Source: JAFGBH01 sp964430915 (GTDB taxonomy: Bacteria; Desulfobacterota; Syntrophia; Syntrophales; UBA2210). From it: a stretch of DNA of 17,696 bases. Where the stretch lies: positions 1 through 17,696 of the forward strand of contig CAYSHT010000037.1 of assembly GCA_964430915.1 (NCBI GenBank), given 5' to 3'. The notes below the pieces were generated by a model, which saw nothing but the letters and a program-made list of their open reading frames with translations, was not told the DNA's origin and searched no databases. The position numbers and the translations under genes are program-made. Positions 6,967-13,992 of the stretch are shown here, one piece after another (within the stretch, counting starts at the first letter, position 1; each line of letters begins with the position of its first letter).

Positions 6967-7656
6967 ATGGAGAATGTCGTCGCAATTATCGTTGCCGGTG
7001 GTTTCGGAAAAAGGATGACGACGAGCATTGCCAAACAGTACCTGTTATTAAATGGTATACCGGTCCTTTCCCACACAATTTCGAGGTTTGAAGAAGCCTC
7101 CTCTGTAAACGACATTATCCTCGTCGTTCCTCCCGGTGACAGCGAATATGTGCAGCGTTCCATCGTAGAGAAGTTCAATCTTTCCAAGGTGCGGCATGTA
7201 GTGGAGGGTGGCTCACAAAGACAGGATTCTGTGAGGAATGGTCTTGCAATGGTTGATAACGGAGATGGGATCGTGCTTATCCATGACGGTGCGAGACCTT
7301 TCATTACCCCCGATCTTATCGATCGTTCCGTTGAAAGGGCAAGAAAATCAAGTGCCCTTGTTTTGGGAATTCCCGCCAGCGATACGGTAAAGTCTGTCGA
7401 AGAGAAAAACTTCATAAAAAAAACGCTGAAACGAGAGTCTGTCTGGCTTGCCCAAACACCACAGGTATTCAGGATCGATATAATAAAAAAGGCCTATGAA
7501 AGGGCCTATGATGAGGGTTTTTACGGAACCGATGATGCCGAGGTTGTTGAGCGGATGGGCATAACAGTCGAAATAATGCGGGGCTCGACCGCCAATATAA
7601 AAATTACAACACCCGAGGATCTCGTGCTCGGTGAGTTTCTTATGGGGAAAATATGA
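6967..7656 (+). CDS. ispD: 2-C-methyl-D-erythritol 4-phosphate cytidylyltransferase
   Basis: IspD transfers CMP from CTP to methylerythritol phosphate in the cytoplasmic MEP pathway of isoprenoid synthesis. The 229-residue product shows the nucleotide-binding AGGFGKRM (10-17), AKQY (22-25), IHDGARP (105-111), ASDTVKSV and QTPQVFR motifs, and the TDDAEVVER segment near the end. I chose ATG 6967 over an in-frame TTG at 6928 because MENVVAIIVAGG matches the normal family N-terminus. The longer start would also begin inside a hairpin loop. There is no clear Shine-Dalgarno. The stop overlaps the ispF start as ATGA, so the two are translationally coupled and perform nearby steps of one pathway. Confidence 0.93.
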   Translation: MENVVAIIVAGGFGKRMTTSIAKQYLLLNGIPVLSHTISRFEEASSVNDIILVVPPGDSEYVQRSIVEKFNLSKVRHVVEGGSQRQDSVRNGLAMVDNGDGIVLIHDGARPFITPDLIDRSVERARKSSALVLGIPASDTVKSVEEKNFIKKTLKRESVWLAQTPQVFRIDIIKKAYERAYDEGFYGTDDAEVVERMGITVEIMRGSTANIKITTPEDLVLGEFLMGKI

Positions 7657-8132
7657 AAATAGGTTTCGGCTATGACAGTCATCGGTTTGAGGAGGGAAGA
7701 AGGCTCATTCTGGGCGGGGTGGAGATACCCGGTGACAGGGGGCTTCTCGGACACTCAGATGCCGATGTACTCTTGCATGCTATCGGGGATGCCATACTGG
7801 GGGCAATTGGTGAGGGTGATATTGGAAGGCATTTCCCCGATACTGATGTGACCTATAAGGATATTTCGAGCAGGGTGATTCTCGTTCGAATAAAAGAGAT
7901 GATGAAAGACCGGGGCTTTTGCATACAAAACATCGATTCCACGATTGTGCTTGAGCGGCCCCGTGTGGCTCAATTCATCGGTGAAATGGTGAAAACGATA
8001 GCCGGTGATCTTGGGATTGACGAAGGCAGTGTTAATGTTAAGGCCACGACGAATGAAGGTATGGGCTTCACCGGCAGATCGGAGGGCATTGCCGCCTTTG
8101 CTGTTGTCCTGGTGAACCAAAACCAGAAGTAA
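7653..8132 (+). CDS. ispF: 2-C-methyl-D-erythritol 2,4-cyclodiphosphate synthase
   Basis: IspF converts the CDP-methylerythritol phosphate intermediate to the cyclic diphosphate, releasing CMP; it works as a trimer with zinc. The 159-residue product has the normal length. Metal ligands are visible at Asp8 and His10 in FGYDSHRF and at His42 in SDADVLLHAIGDAILGA. The FPDTD loop and the C-terminal TTNEGMGFTGRSEGIAA segment are also typical. It shares four bases (ATGA) with ispD. The carboxyltransferase gene converges on its 3' end, only 35 bases away, with no obvious terminator between. Confidence 0.95.
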   Translation: MKIGFGYDSHRFEEGRRLILGGVEIPGDRGLLGHSDADVLLHAIGDAILGAIGEGDIGRHFPDTDVTYKDISSRVILVRIKEMMKDRGFCIQNIDSTIVLERPRVAQFIGEMVKTIAGDLGIDEGSVNVKATTNEGMGFTGRSEGIAAFAVVLVNQNQK

Positions 8133-8167
8133 TTCCGTCGATACTATTCCATCTTAAAAACAAAACA

Positions 8168-9721
8168 TTAGAGCGGAATATTGCTGTGCTTTTTCGGGAG
8201 CAGATTCTCCGTTTTGTTGCTAAATGTTTCCAGGAGAACGGCGATTTTCTTTCTCGTATCCTTCGGAGTAATTATCTCGTCAATACTTGCTATAGTAGCC
8301 GCGTCATAGGGATTTCCGAATTCCTCTTCATAGAGGGCGATCAGCTCCTTTTTCTTTGATTCAGGATCTTCCGCCTCGGCGATTTCACGGCGGTATATGA
8401 TGCTGCATGCCGCTTCTGCACCCAAAACGGCCATTTCGGCCGAGGGCCAGGCCATGACATAATCTGCACCGAGGTTTTTACTGCACATGCCGATATATGC
8501 TCCTCCGTAAGCCTTACGGATGACAACGGTTATCTTGGGCACTGTCGCTTCGGAATAGGAATAGAGGAGCTTCGCCCCATGACTTATTATGCCTGCCCAT
8601 TCCTGCTCAGTTCCGGGCATATAACCCGGCACATCTGCCAATGTTACGATAGGAATATTAAAAGAATCGCAGAACCTGATGAATCGTGACGCCTTATCGG
8701 AGGCATCGATATCAAGCGCTCCCGCACTGAACCGAGGATTGTTTGCCACTATGCCTACGGGTTTTCCCATAATCCTTATAAAGGCGACGATGATATTTTT
8801 CGCCCATAGTTTGTGAGGTTCAAATACCTCGCCGTTGTCAGCAATAGAGCTCACAATTTTTCTCATATCGTAGGTACGCCTTGGTCTGTCCGGAATTATT
8901 GAGTCGAGCTCGGTGCATTCTCTGTGAGGGCTGTCGGTGCATTCTATGACGGGAAGTGGGCTGTGGCAGCTATCGGGAAGATAGGATAGCAGTTTCTTTA
9001 TATTTTCTATACAGTCTTCGTCACTTTCAGTTGCAAAATGGCAGACACCGCTCTTCGTGGCGTGAGCCATAGCGCCTCCGAGTTCCTCGTGGGTAACCTT
9101 TTCGCCGATGACAGTCTCGACCACTTCAGGTCCCGTAATATACATATAACTGCTTCCTTTAACCATGAGAACCCAATCTGTCAGGGCAGGTGAATAGACG
9201 GCAACTCCTGCTGTGGGACCCATTATGGCTGCAATTTGCGGTATATATCCCGAAGCTATAACCTTCCGGAAAAAAATTCCTCCACCTCCGTCGAGGGCCG
9301 TGACTCCTTCCTGTATTCGGACTCCGCCTGAATCGTTGAGAAATACTATTGGTTTCTTGGCAGCAATTGCCATATCCATTATTTTCCATATCTTTTTTGC
9401 ATGCATCTCACCAAGACTTCCGCCGGCACTGGTAAAGTCATGAGATGCAACAAAGACGGTCCTGCCATTTACCGTGCCAAAGCCCGTTACAATTCCGTCA
9501 CCCTTTATCTCCCTGTCCTTCATTCCGAAACGGGTTGAGCGATGTTTTACAAATAATCTGATCTCCTGAAAGGTATCCTTGTCGAATAAAAAATCAACTC
9601 TCTCCCGGGCGGTTAATTTTCCAAGACGGTGCTGTTTCGCTATCATCTCCTCGCCGCCCATGGTCATTAACCTCTTTTTTTCTTCCTGAAAGGCCTTTAT
9701 CTTGTCGGCAATTATACCCAT
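8168..9721 (-). CDS. acyl-CoA carboxylase carboxyltransferase (beta) subunit, PccB/MmdA-like
   Basis: This 517-residue protein has the two crotonase-fold halves of a biotin-dependent carboxyltransferase. It moves CO2 between carboxybiotin and an acyl-CoA, typically propionyl-CoA/methylmalonyl-CoA. Visible signatures are GKLTARERVDFLFD near residue 33, VFASHDFTSAGGSLGEMHAKK-type substrate loops, DSGGVRIQEGV, the second-half ADVPGYMPGTEQE and KAYGGAYIGMCSKNLGADYV segments, and a PKKHSNIPL end. The specificity position in the AYxxM loop is Ile410. It stands alone: no biotin carboxylase, biotin carrier or decarboxylase membrane subunit is nearby, so carboxylase versus decarboxylase use is open. 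AAGGAG lies 13 bases before the ATG, longer than usual. Confidence 0.9.
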   Translation of the reverse strand: MGIIADKIKAFQEEKKRLMTMGGEEMIAKQHRLGKLTARERVDFLFDKDTFQEIRLFVKHRSTRFGMKDREIKGDGIVTGFGTVNGRTVFVASHDFTSAGGSLGEMHAKKIWKIMDMAIAAKKPIVFLNDSGGVRIQEGVTALDGGGGIFFRKVIASGYIPQIAAIMGPTAGVAVYSPALTDWVLMVKGSSYMYITGPEVVETVIGEKVTHEELGGAMAHATKSGVCHFATESDEDCIENIKKLLSYLPDSCHSPLPVIECTDSPHRECTELDSIIPDRPRRTYDMRKIVSSIADNGEVFEPHKLWAKNIIVAFIRIMGKPVGIVANNPRFSAGALDIDASDKASRFIRFCDSFNIPIVTLADVPGYMPGTEQEWAGIISHGAKLLYSYSEATVPKITVVIRKAYGGAYIGMCSKNLGADYVMAWPSAEMAVLGAEAACSIIYRREIAEAEDPESKKKELIALYEEEFGNPYDAATIASIDEIITPKDTRKKIAVLLETFSNKTENLLPKKHSNIPL

Positions 9722-9762
9722 ATCGATTATTTATCTCCTTCGCAATCTACTTGATTTATTCA

Positions 9763-9792
9763 TAGATATCACGGATTTCAAAATTATTGCAA
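9763..9792 (-). promoter_or_regulatory. predicted promoter for the carboxyltransferase gene
   Basis: On the minus strand TTGCAA (9792-9787), 18 bases, then TATCTA (9768-9763). It would be weak on its own, but it mirrors the divergent pgk promoter in spacing and contains the same TGAAATCCGT spacer motif. Confidence 0.45.
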
Positions 9793-9808
9793 TACAAGAT
9801 TTACACGC

Positions 9809-9838
9809 TTGACCAAATTATGAAATCCGTACTATATA
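9809..9838 (+). promoter_or_regulatory. predicted promoter for pgk
   Basis: TTGACC (9809-9814), 18 bases, then TATATA (9833-9838). The predicted leader is about 45 bases and ends in GAGGAG (9878-9883), 6 bases before the ATG. The spacer contains the right copy of TGAAATCCGT. Confidence 0.5.
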
Positions 9839-9889
9839 TGGCTCCTGCAAGGAAACACATCAACCAGAACATCATGCGAGGAGTGGTTT

Positions 9890-11089
9890 ATGAAATATCT
9901 GAATGAAGTGAATATCAAGGGGAAAAGGGTTCTGTGCAGATTTGATTTTAATGTTCCGATGGATGAAGATTCAACAATTGCAGACGACAGAAGGATAAGG
10001 GCGGCACTTCCGACAATCAATTATGTGCTTGATGAGGATGCAAAGCTCATCATTGCTGCTCATTTGGGAAGGCCGGCGGGGAAAGTGGTGGAACGACTGA
10101 GGCTTACACAGGTTGCAAGGAGATTGTCAAGGCTTTTGGGCAGGGAAGTAGTTCTTGAAAGGGACTGTATCGGAGACGATATACAATATCTTGTCAATAA
10201 TATGACTCCGGGATCGATCGTCTTTTTGGAGAATTTACGGTTTCATAAGGGAGAAACGGAAAATGATAATACCTTTGCCAAGGCACTTGCCAGACTCGCC
10301 GATGTCTATGTCGACGATGCCTTCGGCAATGCGCATAGGAGCCACGCATCTAATGTCGGCATAACCAAGTACGTCAAGGAATGTTGTGGCGGCTTCCTTA
10401 TGAAAAGGGAATTAAATTATTTTAAAAGCTCTTTGAAAAAACCGTACAGGCCCCTGGTCGCAATTGTAGGGGGATCAAAGGTGTCCGACAAACTTGCCGC
10501 CCTCGTTAATCTTGTTAACGTGGCCGACAAGGTGATTGTTGGTGGAGGAATGGCCTTTACCTTCCTTAAATCCCTGGGTGTCGAAGTGGGAACATCGCTG
10601 GTGGATGAAAGTCTCATTGGTATGGCGCAGAAAGTTATTAAGCAGGTCAGCAAGTCGGGTGTCAAATTCTACCTTCCTATCGACTGCGTTATAGCACAGA
10701 AAAAGAGCAAAACAGCGGTAACCAAGATTGTGCCCGTTCAGGAGATAATTCCCAACTGGATGGGACTCGATATAGGTCCGGCCTCAATCAGGCTCTTCAG
10801 CGAGGTAATAGGAAATGCACGGACTATCGTATGGAACGGACCGATGGGAGTTTTTGAAATAGATGCCTTCAGCAGGGGAACCTATGCGATGATACACCGT
10901 ATAGCCGATGCTCAAGCGCTGACGATCATCGGTGGAGGCGATACGGATGTTGCAGTTTACAAGGCGGGTGAAACAGATAATATTTCCTACATATCGACAG
11001 GAGGCGGTGCATTTCTCGATCTTGTTGAAGGGAAGAAGCTGCCGGCAATTGAGGCACTGAAAAAGTGCAACAAAAGACAGCGAGGATGA
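9890..11089 (+). CDS. pgk: phosphoglycerate kinase
   Basis: Pgk interconverts 1,3-bisphosphoglycerate plus ADP and 3-phosphoglycerate plus ATP in glycolysis and gluconeogenesis. The 399-residue length is normal. The substrate-side N-domain shows VLCRFDFNVPMD (15-26), AAHLGRP, ENLRFHKGE and the VDDAFGNAHRSHAS loop. The nucleotide side shows VAIVGGSKVSDKLA, the VGGGMAFTFL segment, WNGPMGVFE and IGGGDTDVAVYKAG, and the STGGGAFLDLVEGKKLP signature follows near the end. No active-site break is visible. A strong terminator follows 32 bases after the stop, so pgk probably forms its own transcript. It diverges from the carboxyltransferase gene over a shared mirrored promoter region, hinting at joint control of carbon flow. 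Confidence 0.96.
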   Translation: MKYLNEVNIKGKRVLCRFDFNVPMDEDSTIADDRRIRAALPTINYVLDEDAKLIIAAHLGRPAGKVVERLRLTQVARRLSRLLGREVVLERDCIGDDIQYLVNNMTPGSIVFLENLRFHKGETENDNTFAKALARLADVYVDDAFGNAHRSHASNVGITKYVKECCGGFLMKRELNYFKSSLKKPYRPLVAIVGGSKVSDKLAALVNLVNVADKVIVGGGMAFTFLKSLGVEVGTSLVDESLIGMAQKVIKQVSKSGVKFYLPIDCVIAQKKSKTAVTKIVPVQEIIPNWMGLDIGPASIRLFSEVIGNARTIVWNGPMGVFEIDAFSRGTYAMIHRIADAQALTIIGGGDTDVAVYKAGETDNISYISTGGGAFLDLVEGKKLPAIEALKKCNKRQRG

Positions 11090-11120
11090 TAGTAACCTGT
11101 AACGAAAGAATGTTAAGGGG

Positions 11121-11160
11121 AAAAGGGTTAATCTCACTCCTTTGAGGTTAACCCTTTTTA
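11121..11160 (+). terminator. strong intrinsic terminator after pgk
   Basis: Bases 11121-11136 pair with 11143-11158 in a 16-bp stem (core GGGTTAA/TTAACCC, one U-G pair) with a 6-base loop and a terminal T run. The A run on the left arm means it could also end transcription in the other direction. It finishes only 13-16 bases before the truA start. Confidence 0.85.
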
Positions 11161-11173
11161 ATCGTTATAGCTC

Positions 11174-11908
11174 ATGAGAAATATCAAGATAACTATTGAA
11201 TATGATGGTACCGGATATCACGGATGGCAGCGGCAGCCAAACGGGATTTCGATCCAGGAGGTGCTTGAAGATAAATTGGCTCTGATAACGAACGGTGCGG
11301 TTCGATTAATCGGATCAGGAAGGACAGATGCCGGCGTTCATGCCGTGGGCCAGGTTGCCAATTTTAAAACGGAAACGAAGATAGAATGCAGTGGCCTTCT
11401 GAGGGGCATAAACAGTCTCTTGCCTATGGATATCGCCGTCAGCGATGTGATCGATGTTAATGATGAGTTTCATTCACGTTATAGTGCAAAAAGCAAGATA
11501 TACAGCTACAAAATATACAATTCTCCTGTGCGATCTCCCATTTATCATAATCATTCGTGGCACGTCTTTGGAGAACTTGATGTGGAATCGATGCGGAGCG
11601 CATCATCGTGTCTCGTAGGGACACGGGATTTCTCTTCTTTTTGTGCAGCCGGAGGCGATGCAAAGACCTATACGAGAACCGTACTCAACTGTAGCATTGT
11701 CGAAGATGCTCCCATGATCGTCTTCATAATAGAGGCTGACGGTTTTTTACGTTATATGGTACGAAACATTATCGGTACCCTCGTTGATGTGGGAAAGGGA
11801 AGAACAACTCCAGAGGCGTTCCAGGAAATAATGATACGTCAGGACAGGACAAATGCGGGTATTACAGCACCGCCCCAGGGCCTTGTGCTCAGGGAAGTCA
11901 AATACTGA
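11174..11908 (+). CDS. truA: tRNA pseudouridine(38-40) synthase TruA
   Basis: TruA isomerises uridines 38, 39 and 40 in the anticodon stem-loop of many tRNAs. The 244-residue length is typical. The N-terminus ITIEYDGTGYHGWQRQ (6-21) is a family hallmark, and the catalytic aspartate is Asp52 in GSGRTDAGVHA. The SKIYSYKIYN strand and the FLRYMVRNIIGTLVDVGKG segment near residues 191-209 also fit. The ATG at 11174 is required because the family motif starts immediately after it. No good Shine-Dalgarno is seen. The pgk terminator ends just upstream, which leaves little room for a separate promoter. Confidence 0.95.
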   Translation: MRNIKITIEYDGTGYHGWQRQPNGISIQEVLEDKLALITNGAVRLIGSGRTDAGVHAVGQVANFKTETKIECSGLLRGINSLLPMDIAVSDVIDVNDEFHSRYSAKSKIYSYKIYNSPVRSPIYHNHSWHVFGELDVESMRSASSCLVGTRDFSSFCAAGGDAKTYTRTVLNCSIVEDAPMIVFIIEADGFLRYMVRNIIGTLVDVGKGRTTPEAFQEIMIRQDRTNAGITAPPQGLVLREVKY

Positions 11909-12006
11909 CGAAATGGTTAGAACATTTTGAATTGAGAAGCGAGTGCTTTCACCGCTTTCTTGGGCGGGGTTAGCGACCGAATAAAAAACAAACATTTTCC
12001 TTAACA

Positions 12007-12048
12007 ATCGGAGATTCCCCCGCAACTTGTTGTGGGGAGCTTCAATAT
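12007..12048. repeat. REP-like palindromic repeat, copy 1
   Basis: The flank ATCGGAGATTC (12007-12017) is followed by an 8-bp hairpin, CCCCGCAA (12018-12025) with TTGTGGGG (12030-12037) around the loop CTTG, and then by GAGCTTCAAT-type sequence. The same flanks recur in copy 2. Confidence 0.5.
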
Positions 12049-12102
12049 ATTCATAATACGTCAGACATAGTAGTAAACGGTCGGCTTCTATGATATTTTA
12101 GG

Positions 12103-12137
12103 CCGCAGTCGCAGGGATCTGGTGCTGCGGTTTTTTT
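12103..12137 (+). terminator. intrinsic terminator after truA
   Basis: CCGCAG (12103-12108) pairs with CTGCGG (12125-12130). An inner CAG/CTG pairing continues the hairpin (12112-12114 with 12119-12121), and seven T residues follow (12131-12137). It lies 195 bases after truA and 77 bases before mutL. Confidence 0.8.
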
Positions 12138-12141
12138 GTTG

Positions 12142-12184
12142 ATCGGAGATTCGCAGCACGGTGATGCGGGGAGATTCAATTGAT
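12142..12184. repeat. REP-like palindromic repeat, copy 2
   Basis: ATCGGAGATTC (12142-12152) is identical to the start of copy 1. A shorter imperfect hairpin follows, CGCA (12152-12155) with TGCG (12165-12168), and the right flank GGGGAGATTCAAT (12168-12180) matches copy 1 with one base change. It ends about 30 bases before mutL. Confidence 0.5.
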
Positions 12185-12213
12185 CTAGATATTATTGTGA
12201 AAGGGGGTTGGTT

Positions 12214-13992
12214 GTGCCGAGAAGAATAGAAGTGATGCCCAGGGAACTTTCAAGCCAGATAGCAGCGGGTGAGGTCATAGAGAGACCTGCATCGATTGTG
12301 AAGGAATTGCTTGAAAATTCTCTTGATGCCGGGGCAACTGACATTAGGGTAGAGTTGGAAGATGGGGGGAAAACTCTCATCAAAATCGTCGACAACGGAG
12401 AAGGTATCCACAAAGACGACGTACCGCTTGCCTTTGAGAGGCACGCAACGAGCAAGGTATATACATTTGAGGATATAACGGATTTAGACTCCTTCGGATT
12501 CAGGGGGGAGGCGATTGCAAGTATTGCCTCTATCTCGAAAGTTGAAATGCTTACAAGGAAAGAGGATTCTCTCTCGGGTACGAGGGTACACGTTGAAGGT
12601 GGTGTTATAAAGGAAGTGGTTGATGCCGGATGCCCCGTTGGTACATCGGTAACCGTGAAAGATATATTTTACTCTACACCCGTCAGGATGAAATTTCTTA
12701 AAAAAGATGCCACTGAGCAATCATACTGCATTGAAGCGGTTACGAGGATTGCCCTATCGAATCCGGGTACAAGAATAAAGGTTGTCGCACGGGGTAAGAC
12801 TGTATTTGATGTACCGAGGACCGAAAATATATTTGAAAGGGTATCGCTTGTACTTGGTAAGAATTTCAGACAGAATTCGATGAGGATCGAGGGAAAAAAG
12901 GAAAGCGCACGTCTTGAGGGGTTTATATCGACCCCCAATCTTACGAGATCAAACACAAAAGGCCTTTTTTATTATATCAATCGAAGATTTGTAAGAGACA
13001 GCCTTTTGAATCATGCATTGATGAACTCATACCGGTGGTTAATAGAACCAAGAAAATATCCCTCTGCTGTTCTGTTTTTCGATATTCCCCCTCAGGACGT
13101 GGACGCAAATGTACATCCAACAAAGATGGAGGTCCGGTTCAGAAACTCCAGGGATATCTATGACCTTGTCATTGATTCCGTAGCGGGAACGTTGGCAATG
13201 CAGGGCATTAGCCGGGATAAAACGTCTGAATCTGGTGAATTATCAAACATTTACAGGAAGAGGACAGAGGAGACACTAAAAAGGTACACAATTTCAGCGG
13301 ACCCGAAAAGGTATTTATTTGAAAAAACTGGTCAAGCCTCTGAGAGCAGAACACTTTTTACCGCTCCGGGGATATTTGAGGGGGAATATGCGACATCGAG
13401 GGAGGAGATATCCTTTTCGTCGCTACATTATCTTGGTCAGACCATGGGAACCTATCTGATATTTTCAGATAACGACGGCGGCATTATACTGATGGATCAG
13501 CACGCGGCTCATGAGCGGGTTCTCTTCGAGAAGCTGAGAGAGAGATCATCGAAAGATGATCAAAAACAGAAATTGTTGATTCAGGAGATCATAAGTGTTT
13601 CTCCGGGGCATTTCGGTCTCCTTATGGACAATATAGAATTGTTGACGGATGTGGGAATCGAGATAGAACCTTACGGAAAAAACACCGTTCGTCTGAAATC
13701 GATTCCCTCGACCCTTACCGATGTAAATGTCGAGGTATTGATTCAGGATATTATCGAAGAGTTTATAAAGACGGGAAAGACACTGAAGTTAGATGAAATC
13801 AGGGAAAAGATATACACCCTTTTCGCCTGTAAGGGCGCCATTAAGGGAAATCACATATTGTCTTTCGATGAGGTTACGTCACTCTGTGAAGAACTGGATT
13901 CCGTACCCTTCGCCACCCATTGTCCCCACGGGAGGCCCCTTTATGTAAGGTTTGACAAGACAGCGCTGGAGAGGATGTTCAAGCGGAGATGA
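12214..13992 (+). CDS. mutL: DNA mismatch repair protein MutL (endonuclease type)
   Basis: MutL couples mismatch recognition by MutS to strand incision. The 592-residue product has a GHKL ATPase N-domain: QIAAGEVIERPASIVKELLE near the start, VDNGEGI, GFRGEAIASI and the GTSVTVKDIFYSTPVR segment. The C-terminal domain carries DQHAAHERVLFE (428-439), which fits the DQHA-x2-E-x4-E metal-binding endonuclease motif. The accessory ACKGAIKGN and CPHGRP motifs follow near the end. I chose GTG 12214 over TTG 12208 because AGGGGG (12202-12207) is 6 bases upstream and MPRRIEVMPRELS fits the family start. The last four bases (ATGA) overlap miaA. Confidence 0.95.
   Translation: MPRRIEVMPRELSSQIAAGEVIERPASIVKELLENSLDAGATDIRVELEDGGKTLIKIVDNGEGIHKDDVPLAFERHATSKVYTFEDITDLDSFGFRGEAIASIASISKVEMLTRKEDSLSGTRVHVEGGVIKEVVDAGCPVGTSVTVKDIFYSTPVRMKFLKKDATEQSYCIEAVTRIALSNPGTRIKVVARGKTVFDVPRTENIFERVSLVLGKNFRQNSMRIEGKKESARLEGFISTPNLTRSNTKGLFYYINRRFVRDSLLNHALMNSYRWLIEPRKYPSAVLFFDIPPQDVDANVHPTKMEVRFRNSRDIYDLVIDSVAGTLAMQGISRDKTSESGELSNIYRKRTEETLKRYTISADPKRYLFEKTGQASESRTLFTAPGIFEGEYATSREEISFSSLHYLGQTMGTYLIFSDNDGGIILMDQHAAHERVLFEKLRERSSKDDQKQKLLIQEIISVSPGHFGLLMDNIELLTDVGIEIEPYGKNTVRLKSIPSTLTDVNVEVLIQDIIEEFIKTGKTLKLDEIREKIYTLFACKGAIKGNHILSFDEVTSLCEELDSVPFATHCPHGRPLYVRFDKTALERMFKRR

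Larger units (their letters stand above)
9761..9840. repeat. inverted repeat spanning the divergent carboxyltransferase/pgk promoters
   Basis: The arms 9761-9786 and 9815-9840 agree at 21 of 26 positions when one is reverse-complemented. They include a perfect 10-bp core, ACGGATTTCA (9771-9780) and TGAAATCCGT (9821-9830). The 28-base centre carries the two -35-like hexamers at its edges. Each core lies in the spacer of one promoter, so it could be a shared operator. Confidence 0.7.
11909..12213. other. intergenic region between truA and mutL
   Basis: These ~305 bases hold two related palindromic repeats (12007-12048 and 12142-12184) and an intrinsic terminator (12103-12137). Bases 11909-12006 and 12049-12102 contain nothing I can name. 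A 92-codon minus-strand ORF crosses into truA and is not believed to be a gene. No convincing mutL promoter is seen; TATTAT at 12190-12195 is a possible -10 without a matching -35. Confidence 0.6.

Noticed and set aside
8133..8180. TATTCC/GGAATA inverted repeat between ispF and the carboxyltransferase gene as a terminator
   Set aside because: The stem is only 6 bp with a loop over 20 bases and no T run on either strand.
11747..12025. 92-codon minus-strand ORF crossing the truA end and intergenic region
   Set aside because: Half lies antisense to conserved truA coding sequence and the rest runs into the palindromic repeat; no ribosome site or family match.
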